Shown: in pieces, positions 54,483 through 63,745 of the stretch
Numbering within the stretch: position 1 is the stretch's first letter
How the letters are laid out: every line of letters starts with the position of its first letter
Assembly: GCA_023205875.1 (NCBI GenBank)
Contig: CP060772.1
Coordinates: forward strand, 365,916 to 429,915
DNA from: Chloropicon primus
Lineage: Eukaryota > Chlorophyta > Chloropicophyceae > Chloropicales > Chloropicaceae
Length of the DNA: 64,000 bases
Reading direction: 5' to 3'
Program-made: the position numbers and the translations under genes
Notes under the pieces: generated by a model
Told to the model about the DNA's origin: nothing
Seen by the model: only the letters and a program-made list of their open reading frames with translations
The model's database searches: none

Positions 54483-56474
54483 TCACCCGTCTTTGCCGCC
54501 AGATGCAGGTTCGCTCCCGTTCTTCTCGCCGAGGACTTTCATGGCTTCCGAGGCTGCCTCGGCCACCTTCACGAGGTGCGGATCAACCTTTTGGTCGTGC
54601 TTGCGCAGGAGATCCACCAGCGAGGGAGCGAGGGGCGCGAGGTTCCTGGTGAAGAACGCATAGCTTGTGCCCTTGTCCTGCTGCCTGCCCGTCCTCCCCA
54701 CCCTGTGCACGTACTGGTCGAGGGAGGGAGGGAAGTCGTACAAGACGACGTGCCTCAGGCCCGGGATGTGGATGCCACGGCCCACGATGTCGGTGGCGAT
54801 GAGGGTGTTCGTCTTGCCGCTCTTGAATGCCTGGATGGCCTCGTTCCTCTCCTTCTGGTTCCTCTTGCCGTGGATCATCGCCACCTGTGCCGACGAGGGA
54901 GCGTGAGACTTCATCGATCCGGACTGGCCCGACTTTCTCTTGGAGTGCTTCGGGCTCACAGGATTGAAGAGGGACTGCTTGTGAAGGAAAGCAAACAGGG
55001 TCCTGGCCTTCTTGATGGTGTTCACGAAAACCAAGATCTTCGGGACGTGCCTGTAGTCCGGCATCTCCTTGGCCTCCCTCCTCACCTGCTCGATGTACTT
55101 GATCAGCTTCTTTTCCTTCTTGTGCTCGGCGCACACGTGGACGATCTGTGTCACGTTTGCGCTCACGTGCTGAGAAGATTTTGCCGCATCGTAAAGGGCA
55201 CCGCCCTCCGCGTCGGCGTCATGGAGGCCTCCCCCCTCCCTGGATTGGCCTTCCCTGATCTCCACCATCTTCGTCCTGTCCCAGTCAAGCCAAGTCTTGC
55301 ACCTCTTGAGAAGCGCTTTGGGGAAAGTCGCGCTGAACAGGAGAGTCTGCCTGTCCCTGCCGCCGGACTCTCCCTCTCCCTTTCCCTCGCCGCCACCGAG
55401 CTGCCTGTGGATCTTCTGCAAGTCGTCGTCGAAGCCCATCTGCAGCATCTTGTCCGCCTCGTCGATCACCAAGACGCGGACGGAGGACAAGTCCACCTGG
55501 TTGTTGTCGATGAGGTCGCAGAGCCTGCCCGGAGTCGCGATCACCACATCCGGCTCGCTCGTATCCAGGGCTTCCACCTGATCCTTCTTCGCAATGCCAC
55601 CGATCACGCAGAGGCCCCTCTGCCTCGTCACCGCCCTCAGCTTGGTGACCGTCGCCAAGACTTGCTTCGCCAGCTCCCGGGTGGGCACCAGGACCAGGGC
55701 CCTGATGGGCCTCTTCCCCTCCGCCTCCTTCTCCTGGGCTTCCAACTCGCCGGGCCCCAGCCGGTGCAGGAGAGGGAACATGTAAGCGAATGTCTTCCCC
55801 GTCCCCGTCTCAGCCTTTGCCCTCACATCGTACCCTTGCAGGCAAAAGGGCCACACGCTGCTCTGAACGGCGGTCGGCTCCAACTTCACCTCTTCCTGCC
55901 CCGCGGCGCCTCCTTCCCCCTCCTCCCCCTCCTGCTTCTTGGTCCTCAGCCTGTCCTGCTGGGCAGAGAGCATCAAGTTCAAGTACGAGATCATCGCCTT
56001 CTGGTCCTCCTCCGACATGGTGGACCTCCCCCCCCTCGACCCCTCCCCCCTCGACCCCTCCTCCGCTCCACCATCGCCATCGCCGCCCTTGTTGTTGCTG
56101 TTGCCATTGCCCTCCGTGCCGACCTTCTGGCTCCTGTCCTCCATCTTCTGGCGCTTCTTCTCCCTCTTCTTCTCCCTGGCCCTCTTGTTCTTCTTCTCCC
56201 TCCTCTCCTTGGCCTCCAGCTGCACCAAAGCCTGTGGCAGTGGGGGCGGCGCGTAGCACATCCCAGCACACTTCCTCCCCACCCTCCTCTTCTTCCTCAC
56301 CCTCCTCTTCCTCTCATCCTCGCTCTCGCCCTCGCTCCCGCTCCCCTCCGTCCCGGCACCACCACCACCAGCAGAGTACGCCGCCGCCTCACCCCCTGCC
56401 GACGCCACCACCTCGTAGTACTCCTTCCTCTCCACCTCCTCCCCGAACACGCTCTTTTCCCTCCTCCTTCCCAT
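54483..56474 (-). CDS. DEAD-box ATP-dependent RNA helicase
   Basis: 663 residues from ATG 56474, single exon. All core motifs: Q-motif region LEPTAVQSSVWPF, motif I AETGTGKT (about 220), Ia PTRELAKQ, Ib TPGRL, II IDEADKM (about 335), III SATFP (about 380), IV ILVFVNT, V ATDIVGRGIHIPG, VI HRVGRTGR. The N-terminal 190 residues are charged and low-complexity, with a strongly basic stretch (KERREKKNKRAREKKREKKRQK) that is probably a nucleolar or nuclear signal. The 40-residue insertion between motifs III and IV (EGGGLHDADAEGG) is unusual. Subfamily cannot be fixed; ribosome biogenesis is the commonest role of such proteins. Confidence 0.9.
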   Translation of the reverse strand: MGRRREKSVFGEEVERKEYYEVVASAGGEAAAYSAGGGGAGTEGSGSEGESEDERKRRVRKKRRVGRKCAGMCYAPPPLPQALVQLEAKERREKKNKRAREKKREKKRQKMEDRSQKVGTEGNGNSNNKGGDGDGGAEEGSRGEGSRGGRSTMSEEDQKAMISYLNLMLSAQQDRLRTKKQEGEEGEGGAAGQEEVKLEPTAVQSSVWPFCLQGYDVRAKAETGTGKTFAYMFPLLHRLGPGELEAQEKEAEGKRPIRALVLVPTRELAKQVLATVTKLRAVTRQRGLCVIGGIAKKDQVEALDTSEPDVVIATPGRLCDLIDNNQVDLSSVRVLVIDEADKMLQMGFDDDLQKIHRQLGGGEGKGEGESGGRDRQTLLFSATFPKALLKRCKTWLDWDRTKMVEIREGQSREGGGLHDADAEGGALYDAAKSSQHVSANVTQIVHVCAEHKKEKKLIKYIEQVRREAKEMPDYRHVPKILVFVNTIKKARTLFAFLHKQSLFNPVSPKHSKRKSGQSGSMKSHAPSSAQVAMIHGKRNQKERNEAIQAFKSGKTNTLIATDIVGRGIHIPGLRHVVLYDFPPSLDQYVHRVGRTGRQQDKGTSYAFFTRNLAPLAPSLVDLLRKHDQKVDPHLVKVAEAASEAMKVLGEKNGSEPASGGKDG

Positions 56475-57395
56475 TTCCTCTAAACGGAACCAAACACCCT
56501 CGTGTAGCCTACCGACGGAATGCTCGCGACACACGCTACACGTTCCTCACCTCCTCTCCCTCCGCTTCTTCCCCTCTCGCCCTCCCTCCCCCTTCAAACA
56601 ATCCCCAATCCCCAATCCCCAATCCCCAAAGCCTCGCCCAAGGCATGCACAACGACGGAGCAAGAGGTGGTTGGAGCAAGATGTGTTTGGTATGGACCCA
56701 AGCTGGAGCAAATGTATTTGTTGTTGTTGTTATTGCTTGCTTGTTGTTCCTCTCTCCTCGTTATGGGTTGCGTTGGGTTGTGTTGGGTTGGGGTTGCTCC
56801 TGCAGCGCCGCCTCGTCGTTCGTTCGTTCCCCTGGACGGAAGGAATCGACAGAAGAGGAGGGGAGCCGGAGCCTCGCTTCATCGGGGACAGAAACAAACA
56901 GAAGGAGAGGGAAAGGGAGACAAAGACAGAGACAGAGAACATCTTTCTATCGTTTCATCCATCCAGCCAACCAGCCATCTATCCAGACAGACAGACAGAC
57001 AGACAGACAGACAGCCATCTGTCCAGCATCCAGGCAGGCATCCAGACTGACAGACAGAGAGGCAGAGAACATCTTTCTATCGTTTCATCCATCCAGCCAA
57101 CCAGCCATCTATCCAGACAGACAGACAGAGAGACAGACAGACAGACAGCCATCTATCCATCTGTCCAGCATCCAGGCAGGCATCCAGACTGACAGACAGA
57201 GAGAGAGAGAGAGAGAGACAGAGAGAGAGAGAGGAGAGAGAGAGGCAGAGGGAGGTGGTACGACACGATACGCTTCCTTGGTGGATTGATTGGTTTGGTG
57301 GAGTTCCTTGCTGCTTGACTTGAATTGAATTGAATTGGATCGCATCGCATCGCATCGCTTCGGCATTGGCTTGAGTTGAGTTGAGTTTTGAGTTG
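56475..57395. promoter_or_regulatory. Divergent promoter space of helicase and rhodanese genes
   Basis: A diverged element-like string lies near 56512-56535 (reverse: GTCGCGAGCATTCCGTCGG). CCCCAAT repeats occur at 56600-56625. A 130-bp tandem duplication and GA/CAGA microsatellites follow. No gene seen. Confidence 0.5.
56938..57190 (+). repeat. 130-bp tandem duplication with CAGA microsatellites
   Basis: AACATCTTTCTATCGTTTCA begins copies at about 56938 and 57068. Each copy continues with CCAGCCAACCAGCCATCTAT, an (ACAG)n run and GCATCCAGGCAGGCATCCAG. Confidence 0.88.
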
Positions 57396-58115
57396 ATGGC
57401 GTTGTTGAATTGGTTGTGGAGTTTGTTCCGAGGAGGAGGAGGAGGTGAGGAGGAAGGAAGGGATGGGAAGACGAAGACAGAGGTGGTGTACGAGTATTAC
57501 AGCAACTTCAGGAAGAATGCGTACGGAGAGATACCGGAGTTGGAGCTGAGAGAAGCGTGGAGAAGAATGCTGGAGGACAAGAACCTCGTCGTTGTGGACG
57601 TCAGGAAGGAGGAGGAGATGGATTGCTCGAGGATACCTGGAGCTCTGAGCAAGGACAGGTTCATGGACAACTTGAAGCACGACAAGAGCTTTCTCGAGGA
57701 CAAGGACGTTTGCTGCTACTGCACCATCGGGTACAGGAGTGGGTTCTTTGTCAAGGAGCTGCCTGAAGTGATCCGGTCCGTGACGGGGAAGACGGAGACA
57801 GGCGTCATGGTGTACAACCTCAAGGGAAGCATCTTGGGTTGGATCCACGAGGGCTACCCCGTGGTGTCCAAGGACCTCGTCACGGTCAAGAGGGTTCACG
57901 TCAACTCGCAAAAGTTCGACCTGGCTCCCCCTGGATACGACACCCACTGGTTCGGCAAAGCGAGGGTCGCGCTCGGGTTGTTCGAGGCCCTTGGGTGCTT
58001 GGCGGGAACCTGGCTCAAGGGAGCGGCGTCTCGGTTGAACTACGTCCTTCCCGTGGCCCTGAGCACGGCCTTGGGATTGTGGGTGATCAAAAAGTTTAAG
58101 TATATATTGAGTTGA
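57396..58115 (+). CDS. Rhodanese-like domain protein with C-terminal helix
   Basis: 239 residues from ATG 57396. Rhodanese (sulfurtransferase-like) domain: NLVVVDVRKEEEMDCSRIPGAL holds the conserved DVR and the IPGA segment. The active-site loop is CTIGYRSG, with Cys about residue 109, so the catalytic Cys and the CxxxxRS pattern are intact. DCSRIPGAL replaces the usual GHIPGA. A hydrophobic helix near the C-terminus (LNYVLPVALSTALGLWVI) ends in KKFKYILS, suggesting a tail anchor. The N-terminus MALLNWLWSLF is also hydrophobic. A role in sulfur transfer or redox signalling is inferred only from the domain. Stop 47 bp from that of the kinase gene. Confidence 0.8.
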   Translation: MALLNWLWSLFRGGGGGEEEGRDGKTKTEVVYEYYSNFRKNAYGEIPELELREAWRRMLEDKNLVVVDVRKEEEMDCSRIPGALSKDRFMDNLKHDKSFLEDKDVCCYCTIGYRSGFFVKELPEVIRSVTGKTETGVMVYNLKGSILGWIHEGYPVVSKDLVTVKRVHVNSQKFDLAPPGYDTHWFGKARVALGLFEALGCLAGTWLKGAASRLNYVLPVALSTALGLWVIKKFKYILS

Positions 58116-58162
58116 GGTTGAGGTTTAATATAGTTCTATGATGGGGTCTCCGTCTCCTTAGC

Positions 58163-59188
58163 CTAGCCTTCCTCCTTGGCCTCCGACACCGCCGTGGACG
58201 AGGACATCACCTTGTCCAAGGCTTCCTCCGTCGCGCGTATCACCTCGTCGATGAAAGGCCTGGACGACAGGTCCTGCTTGAGGAGATCCTTGCAGAGGCT
58301 CACGATCACCGGGTGGTAACCCTTCCCCTTGTCCGGCCAGTTGATCTTCCCCGAGATCACCGCCAGGGCCAGCGAGCCCCCAGCCTGTGACAGGACGTAC
58401 TCAAAGGGGCTCTCCCCGAAGCACATGTAGTACAGCAGACATCCGAGGGACCACACGTCCGTTCGCTCGTCCAGCACAATTTCGCTCGGGCAATCAAAGA
58501 GCTCCGGCGAGCGGTACGTTCCCGTGGTGTGGGACTCCGCCTCCTCCTGGGCCTTGAGGGCCTCCGCCCTGGACTTGATCGTGACCCTCGCCGGCCTCGC
58601 GCTCCCAAAATCCATCAGGACCGCCTGGTACGGGTCCAGAGACCCTTCCTCCCTCTCGTCCCTCGACAGCAGCACGTTGTGTGGCTTGATGTCCCGGTGC
58701 GCGTACCCACCGCCGGCCTTGCCCGAGCCATGCATGCACTGGCACCCTCTGCACACCTGGAGGAAGATGTTGAGCACGACCACTGGGTGGATGTTCTGAC
58801 TCCTCTCCACCAGGTCCACCACCGTGCCATCCTTGTAGGCCAAGAACAGCAAGTGGACCACGTTCTGGCTCTGGTCCTTGGCCGTCCCCCTCTTGGCCTC
58901 CGAGTCTACCAAGCTCAACAGGTTGGCGTGCTTGAACTTGTGCATCACATCGATCTCATTCTTGGCCAACTCCAGCTGCTCTGACGTTTGAGCCAAGATC
59001 TTCTTCAAAGCAAACTCCTGTCCCGTTTCACAACACCTGGCGAGGTACACGAAACTGTATCCTCCCTCCCCGAGGAGTCTGACAATCACCAGCCTCCTAT
59101 GATTCACCACAACTTCCTCCGCCAGCCCGCTGGACAAGCTCTGGAACGCCTGCTTGAAGCACGACGAAAACGCGCGAGACAACTTCAT
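58163..59188 (-). CDS. STK16: STK16/MPSK-like Ser/Thr protein kinase (NAK family)
   Basis: 341 residues, almost only kinase domain. Gly-rich loop LGEGGYSFVYLA, catalytic Lys K62 in FALKKI, HRDIKPHNVLL (about 162), MDFGSA (about 190; DFG intact), TGTYRSPELFDCPS and DERTDVWSLGCLLYYMCFGESPFEY. The G-G-(Y/F)-S-(F/Y)-V loop, DVWSLGCLLYYM and LALAVISGKINWP match the STK16 branch of the NAK family. Mammalian STK16 is a myristoylated and palmitoylated Golgi kinase; this protein lacks an N-terminal Gly, but has early Cys residues (SSCFKQ). The upstream in-frame GTG is ignored. Confidence 0.88.
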   Translation of the reverse strand: MKLSRAFSSCFKQAFQSLSSGLAEEVVVNHRRLVIVRLLGEGGYSFVYLARCCETGQEFALKKILAQTSEQLELAKNEIDVMHKFKHANLLSLVDSEAKRGTAKDQSQNVVHLLFLAYKDGTVVDLVERSQNIHPVVVLNIFLQVCRGCQCMHGSGKAGGGYAHRDIKPHNVLLSRDEREEGSLDPYQAVLMDFGSARPARVTIKSRAEALKAQEEAESHTTGTYRSPELFDCPSEIVLDERTDVWSLGCLLYYMCFGESPFEYVLSQAGGSLALAVISGKINWPDKGKGYHPVIVSLCKDLLKQDLSSRPFIDEVIRATEEALDKVMSSSTAVSEAKEEG

Positions 59189-60381
59189 CCACAAACAACA
59201 AACAACAAACAACAAACAGCAAACACAAACCAACTCAACTCAATGCAATGCAATGCAATCAAAGTGAATCCAATCCAACCCTATCGAAGGCACAACTGGA
59301 ATGGGATGAAATGGAATGGAATGGTACGAGTAAGTCGCTTCTCCTCTCGTGTCGTGTCGTGTCGTATCGTGTCGTGGTACCGCAACAATGGCCGGTGGCT
59401 TGTCCCCTTCCCTTCCCTTCCCTTCCCTTCCCTTCCCTTGGATGGAAAGGACGGTTGGATTGCTTCCTGCTTCCTGTCGTCGGCTTGGTTCACGAATGAA
59501 GGAACCAAGGGATGGATGGATAGATGGATAGATGGATGGATGGATGAGGATGGTTCCTCGCTTGCTCGCTTGCTTGCTTGCTTCCTCTTCGCGTTGGTTG
59601 GTTGGTTTGTGGTTCGGTCCTGTCCTCGGTGGGTGGTGGTGATGTGATGGCGGGAAAGCCCAGCAGAGGGGAGGAGAGGACGCGATGGTGATGGGGAGGG
59701 GAGGGGGACAGAGGGGGAGGGACAGATGCAATCGCACAATCACACAATTGTAGGGGGGAGGGACAGAGGGGAGGGACAGAGGCAATCACACAATGGCTGG
59801 GGGAGGGACAGAGGCAATCACACGATCACACAATGGCTGGGGGAGGGACAGAGGCAATCACACGATCACACAATCAGTAGGGGGAGGGACAGAGGCAATC
59901 ACACGATCACACAATGGCTGGGGGGGAGGGACAGAGGCAATCACACGATCACACAATGGCTGGGGGGGAGGGACAGAGGCAATCACACGATCACACAATG
60001 GCTGGGGGGAGGGACAGAGGCAATCACACGATCACACAATGGCTGGGGGGAGGGACAGAGGCAATCACACGATCACACAATTGTGAGAGGCAATCACACG
60101 ATCACACAATGGCTGGGGGGAGGGACAGAGGCAATCACACGATCACACAATGGCTGGGGGGAGGGACAGAGGGGGGGGTCATGATTCATTCACTACGACG
60201 AACGAACGAATGACAGGGGCAGGGGCGGGTGGAAAGGAACAAATGGGGCTTGCTGATAGACTCGATTCTACCCAACCAAAAGGCAATAAATATGTAAACA
60301 TACATTCATACGAGCATGAGGGGGTTTAGGTCCTCTCCTCCTTTTGCTCCCCTACTGCGAGCTCACACTACCCCTTCTTTG
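59189..60381. other. Intergenic region between kinase and phosphatase genes
   Basis: Holds AATGC, AATGGAATGG and GTCGTGTC short repeats, (TTCCC)n at 59402-59440, GGATGGATAGAT repeats (59508-59548), and the 39-bp minisatellite. No gene is supported. Confidence 0.6.
59726..60178 (+). repeat. 39-40-bp minisatellite, about 10 units
   Basis: Unit: GGGGGAGGGACAGAGGCAAT, CACACGATCACACAATGGCT. Units are contiguous with small changes (AATCAGTAG, AATTGTGAG variants). There are no unique spacers, so it is not an interspersed array. Confidence 0.92.
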
Positions 60382-62391
60382 TCAATGGTGGTGCTTCCTG
60401 GCTTTCAGAGTAAAGTCGTCGATCAGACCTCCCTCTGTGTCGAAGCTCCTCATCCGAAGGGAAGTCCGACTGGCCTCAACCTTAGTGAACCCGTGCTTGG
60501 TGTTCTCGACAACCTCAAAGTAATCCGGCTTCTTCTTGTAAAGGTTGTCGCACAAGTTGGCGCCGGCGTGACCCAGGACCACGTGGACCGGGGCCCTCTC
60601 CGTGCCATCGCTGGCGTCTTTGGGCACGCACTTGCTCTCGAACACGCCGCAAGTCCGCTGGTACGAGTGGTGGTGGCCGACCCACGTCATGTCCACCTCG
60701 TACTCCAGGAAGACGCGCTCGAAGGCGTCCCTGAGCTCCCGGGCCACGACCTGGTCGCTGCTGTTGACCTTGGGATCGTCGTAGGTGCTGTCGATGTACA
60801 GAGGTCTGTGGAAACCGAAGATGAGCCAAGGGGTCGCCGTCCTGTTCACCTTGTGGTCGAGCTCATCCATGACGAACGAGAACTGCTCGCTGTCTCGACC
60901 GAACTCGTGCTCCGTGCTCAGCTGCACAAAGTGCACCGGACCGAACTTGAACGAGTACCAGGGCTTGTCCGGCCCACTCGGCCTCGGCATGGGGGTCCTC
61001 GCCATGTAAGGCACCCCGCACTCCCCGTTGCTGTCCTTCCCGCCGTACCTGTCCCCGCTGTGGGGCCAGTCCCTCTCGTGGTTCCCGATGGTCGTCATGT
61101 AAGGCATGCGGCTCGCCAGGGGCTCGATCCGGTCGAAGAAAGAGTGCCAGATGGCCCCGTAGCCCCGGGCGTACGCGATGTCCCCGTTGTGGACCATCAG
61201 CCACTGCCCGCTGCCCTCCGAGTCGCTGCGCTCGAGCTCCTCCCTCATCCCCCGAACCACCAGAACGGACGGCTGGGTGCTGATCTCCTCGCCCTGGTCC
61301 TGGAACCCGTCGATGGGGAACTCCCCCATGTCGGCGATCGCAAAGATGCTCACGTAGTCGTCGTCCCCCGCCTCGGTCCAGTCGCCGACCGGGGCGATGA
61401 GGGAGAACGGGCCCCTCATCGCCCTGTCTTTGTCCCCCACGAAGTAGGTGTACCTCCTCCCCGCCACGAGACCCTCCCCGGCCTTCATGGTCAGCGTGTG
61501 CGTGTACCCTGGCTCGACGTAACCCACGGAGTTCGCGGGAGACCCGCAGAGGTCCTCCCTCCCGTACGTCTCCGTCCTCCCTCCGGAGAACTCAATGCCG
61601 TCCTTCGTCTCGTCATCAATCACCAGGACCACCGGATCGTACGGCTTGTCCCTCGTGATGCTCCCAAAGGTGTTCCACTGCACCACCAGGTCCTCGGGCT
61701 CGTACCCCACGGCGAGGTGCACCCCGACTGGCTCGTCCGGGTTCTGGAAACTCACCCCCTCGCTTATCGCCTCCACCACCACCTCATTCCTGTGATAGTC
61801 GTGATGGATCAATGCAAAGTGCTCGTCCTCCTGGCCCACGAGGAGCATCCTGGCGTCCACATACCCCCGGCGCTTGTCCTCCTCCGTCAAAACCTTCCAC
61901 TTCAAAGGCACCGCCGGCCACTCCTTCTCCTTCAGGAACTCCAAGCCCTGGAACAAGCAGATGTAATGATACTCCTCCCAGGCAACACCATTACCGTCAG
62001 CAGCAGCAGCAGAAGCAGAAGCAGCACCGACGCCATCCTCCTCCCTCCTCTCCTCGGCATCACTTTGGTTGAGGTTGAAGAACACTCGAACCCAATCCCC
62101 ATTGTCCACCACAAACGTTTGGTTCACTTTTATTTGAGGTCCGTGAGGATCAAGGTGACCACTACGGCTGCGGCGGCTTAGCACGCGAGGCGTCGAGGCA
62201 CCTCCCTCCCTCTGGAACCTCCTCACCCAATCCTCCAACCTGTTCGAGTCCACGTCGTCGTCGTGGCCATCTTCGTGGTGGTGGTCACGCCACGACCATG
62301 AGTTGTTGGGTCGCGAGGCTTGCGCGTGTTGGACGAGGAGGCTGGAAGTCGCGACGACGAGAGCCAGGACCAGAATGACGCCGCACTTCAT
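60382..62391 (-). CDS. Purple acid phosphatase, secreted
   Basis: 669 residues from ATG 62391. Binuclear-metal acid phosphatase of the large plant PAP type, acting on phosphate esters outside the cell or in vacuoles. The N-terminus (MKCGVILVLALVVATSSLLVQHAQA) is a signal peptide. An N-terminal fibronectin-like domain precedes the catalytic domain. The metal-ligand blocks are present: FAIADMG, VHNGDIAYARG (about 400), TIGNHERDWPHSG (about 433), GFHRPLY and WVGHHHSYQRTC (about 569), then VVLGHAGA. The longer upstream frame starts at GTG 62469 and is not used. It is the last gene before the telomere, about 1.4 kb away, and has a telomere-like sequence 100 bp upstream. Confidence 0.93.
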   Translation of the reverse strand: MKCGVILVLALVVATSSLLVQHAQASRPNNSWSWRDHHHEDGHDDDVDSNRLEDWVRRFQREGGASTPRVLSRRSRSGHLDPHGPQIKVNQTFVVDNGDWVRVFFNLNQSDAEERREEDGVGAASASAAAADGNGVAWEEYHYICLFQGLEFLKEKEWPAVPLKWKVLTEEDKRRGYVDARMLLVGQEDEHFALIHHDYHRNEVVVEAISEGVSFQNPDEPVGVHLAVGYEPEDLVVQWNTFGSITRDKPYDPVVLVIDDETKDGIEFSGGRTETYGREDLCGSPANSVGYVEPGYTHTLTMKAGEGLVAGRRYTYFVGDKDRAMRGPFSLIAPVGDWTEAGDDDYVSIFAIADMGEFPIDGFQDQGEEISTQPSVLVVRGMREELERSDSEGSGQWLMVHNGDIAYARGYGAIWHSFFDRIEPLASRMPYMTTIGNHERDWPHSGDRYGGKDSNGECGVPYMARTPMPRPSGPDKPWYSFKFGPVHFVQLSTEHEFGRDSEQFSFVMDELDHKVNRTATPWLIFGFHRPLYIDSTYDDPKVNSSDQVVARELRDAFERVFLEYEVDMTWVGHHHSYQRTCGVFESKCVPKDASDGTERAPVHVVLGHAGANLCDNLYKKKPDYFEVVENTKHGFTKVEASRTSLRMRSFDTEGGLIDDFTLKARKHHH

Positions 62392-63441
62392 TGCGATTGC
62401 GTCCACCACAAGCCCCACGAGGAAGACCGCAACAGAAGAAAGAAGCAACCAACCTTTAGGCCAGGACACCTCTCTCTCTCCCCGCAGCCACTGGGTTTTA
62501 GGTTTTAAGGGGTTTTAGGTTTTAATTGGGTGAGGAGAGGAGGCGGAGGAGAGGGGAGGAGAGGGGAGGAGGGGGTCTTGGATTGTTATGTTGGTATTGG
62601 AATGCTTCTGTGTGTTGGGTTCATTGGTGGCTTTTGTGGCATCTCGTGATTGAGCTTGGAGAACCTCATGGGGAGCTGATGGAGGGGCTAATGGAGGTCC
62701 AGCGGAGAGGCACATGATTGGTTTTGAGGTGTGTTATGGGTCTGTGGGGGTCCATTTGGGGTTATTGGAATGCGTTCGTCTAAATCGCCTTGCTCGATGA
62801 CACTGAATGGGAGGAGGGGCCGGGACCAGATGATGTGGGGTTTGGTCCGGGCACTGGCGTCGAGGGGTGAGAGAGGAGAGGTGTTCTTGGGGCACTGCAG
62901 GAGAGTGGGAGAGGAGGGAAGGCAGGGAGAGGTGTCTGTGGGTAGTTGTTCATGGATTGGATCCTCTTGGTTTGGTTCATGCTGACTTGATTGTGTAATG
63001 TAGGTGTGTATGATACAATTCTGTTGCTGTTATTGTCCATTTTGGGCCTATTTTTTCGTACGAATAGTGGAGTGACGGATCCAGTTCGTGTCCGATAGCT
63101 GTGAAACTTTGTCAGAAGGGGCTTGTATTTTATATTTGGATACTCCTCTAATATTGTGTATCTTCCCGTCGTCCTTGAGCCTGTAGAGATCCATCTGTCG
63201 GACCACTAAAACCCAAACCACAGACCTCCATGGATGATGATGATGTTATGTGAATGGAGTCCGTGATGGAGAGACCTGTTCCGGGTGGAGAGTGCAATCT
63301 AGGGCACCTAAGAATAAAGAGATTGAATCGTAAACCTTACCCTGATCCACTCTTCTGCTGGAATCCGTCGTCTTATGCGACCTGGTTTAGGGCCGACTAA
63401 AACCCAGATCACACTTAAAACTTAAACCAGAAGGAAAATCT
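62392..63441. other. Subtelomeric gene-free region
   Basis: Includes the promoter of the phosphatase gene, GGAGGAG repeats at 62530-62575, and otherwise unremarkable sequence. No gene, tRNA or transposon was recognised. Confidence 0.6.
62495..62524 (+). repeat. Interstitial telomere-like sequence
   Basis: TTTTAGGTTTTAAGGGG followed by TTTTAGGTTTTAA. Same unit and orientation as the terminal array, 1.2 kb inside it and about 100 bp before the phosphatase ATG. Confidence 0.75.
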
Positions 63442-63731
63442 GCGGTGGCTTGGAGGCACCACGGCAAGCTTGGATAATGCGACGGTGTCTTTCACTTAGG
63501 CTTCTTTTGTTCTCCGGCTCCTTTCCTTGGCCAGGACTTCCTTCCTTTCTTCCTCGGGCAAACCCTACTCAAGGCACTTCGGACCCACGAGAGGGCCTTT
63601 TAGGCGTTAGGTTTTAGGACTCAAGGCTTTAGGAAACGCGGTGACTCGGAGGCACCAAGGAAAGCTTGGATGATGCGACGGTGTCTTTCTCTTAGGCTTC
63701 TTTTGTTCTCCGACTCCTTTCCTTGGCCAGG
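63442..63731 (+). repeat. Subtelomeric 94-bp duplication
   Basis: Copies at 63442-63535 and 63638-63731 with no length difference and about ten substitutions. Both contain ATGCGACGGTGTCTTTC and TTAGGCTTCTTTTGTTCTCC. A short telomere-like TTTTAGG stretch (63598-63622) lies between them. Confidence 0.88.
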
Positions 63732-63745
63732 TCGTCCTTCCTTAG

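Noticed and set aside
54576-56483. 635-codon plus-strand frame opposite the helicase, and a similar 621-codon frame at 60316-62181 opposite the phosphatase
   Set aside because: Antisense shadows of strongly conserved genes with GC-rich third positions; Leu/Arg/Pro/His-rich peptides with no domains.
59726-60178. CRISPR-like array
   Set aside because: Units are contiguous with no unique spacers, and the context is a eukaryotic chromosome end.
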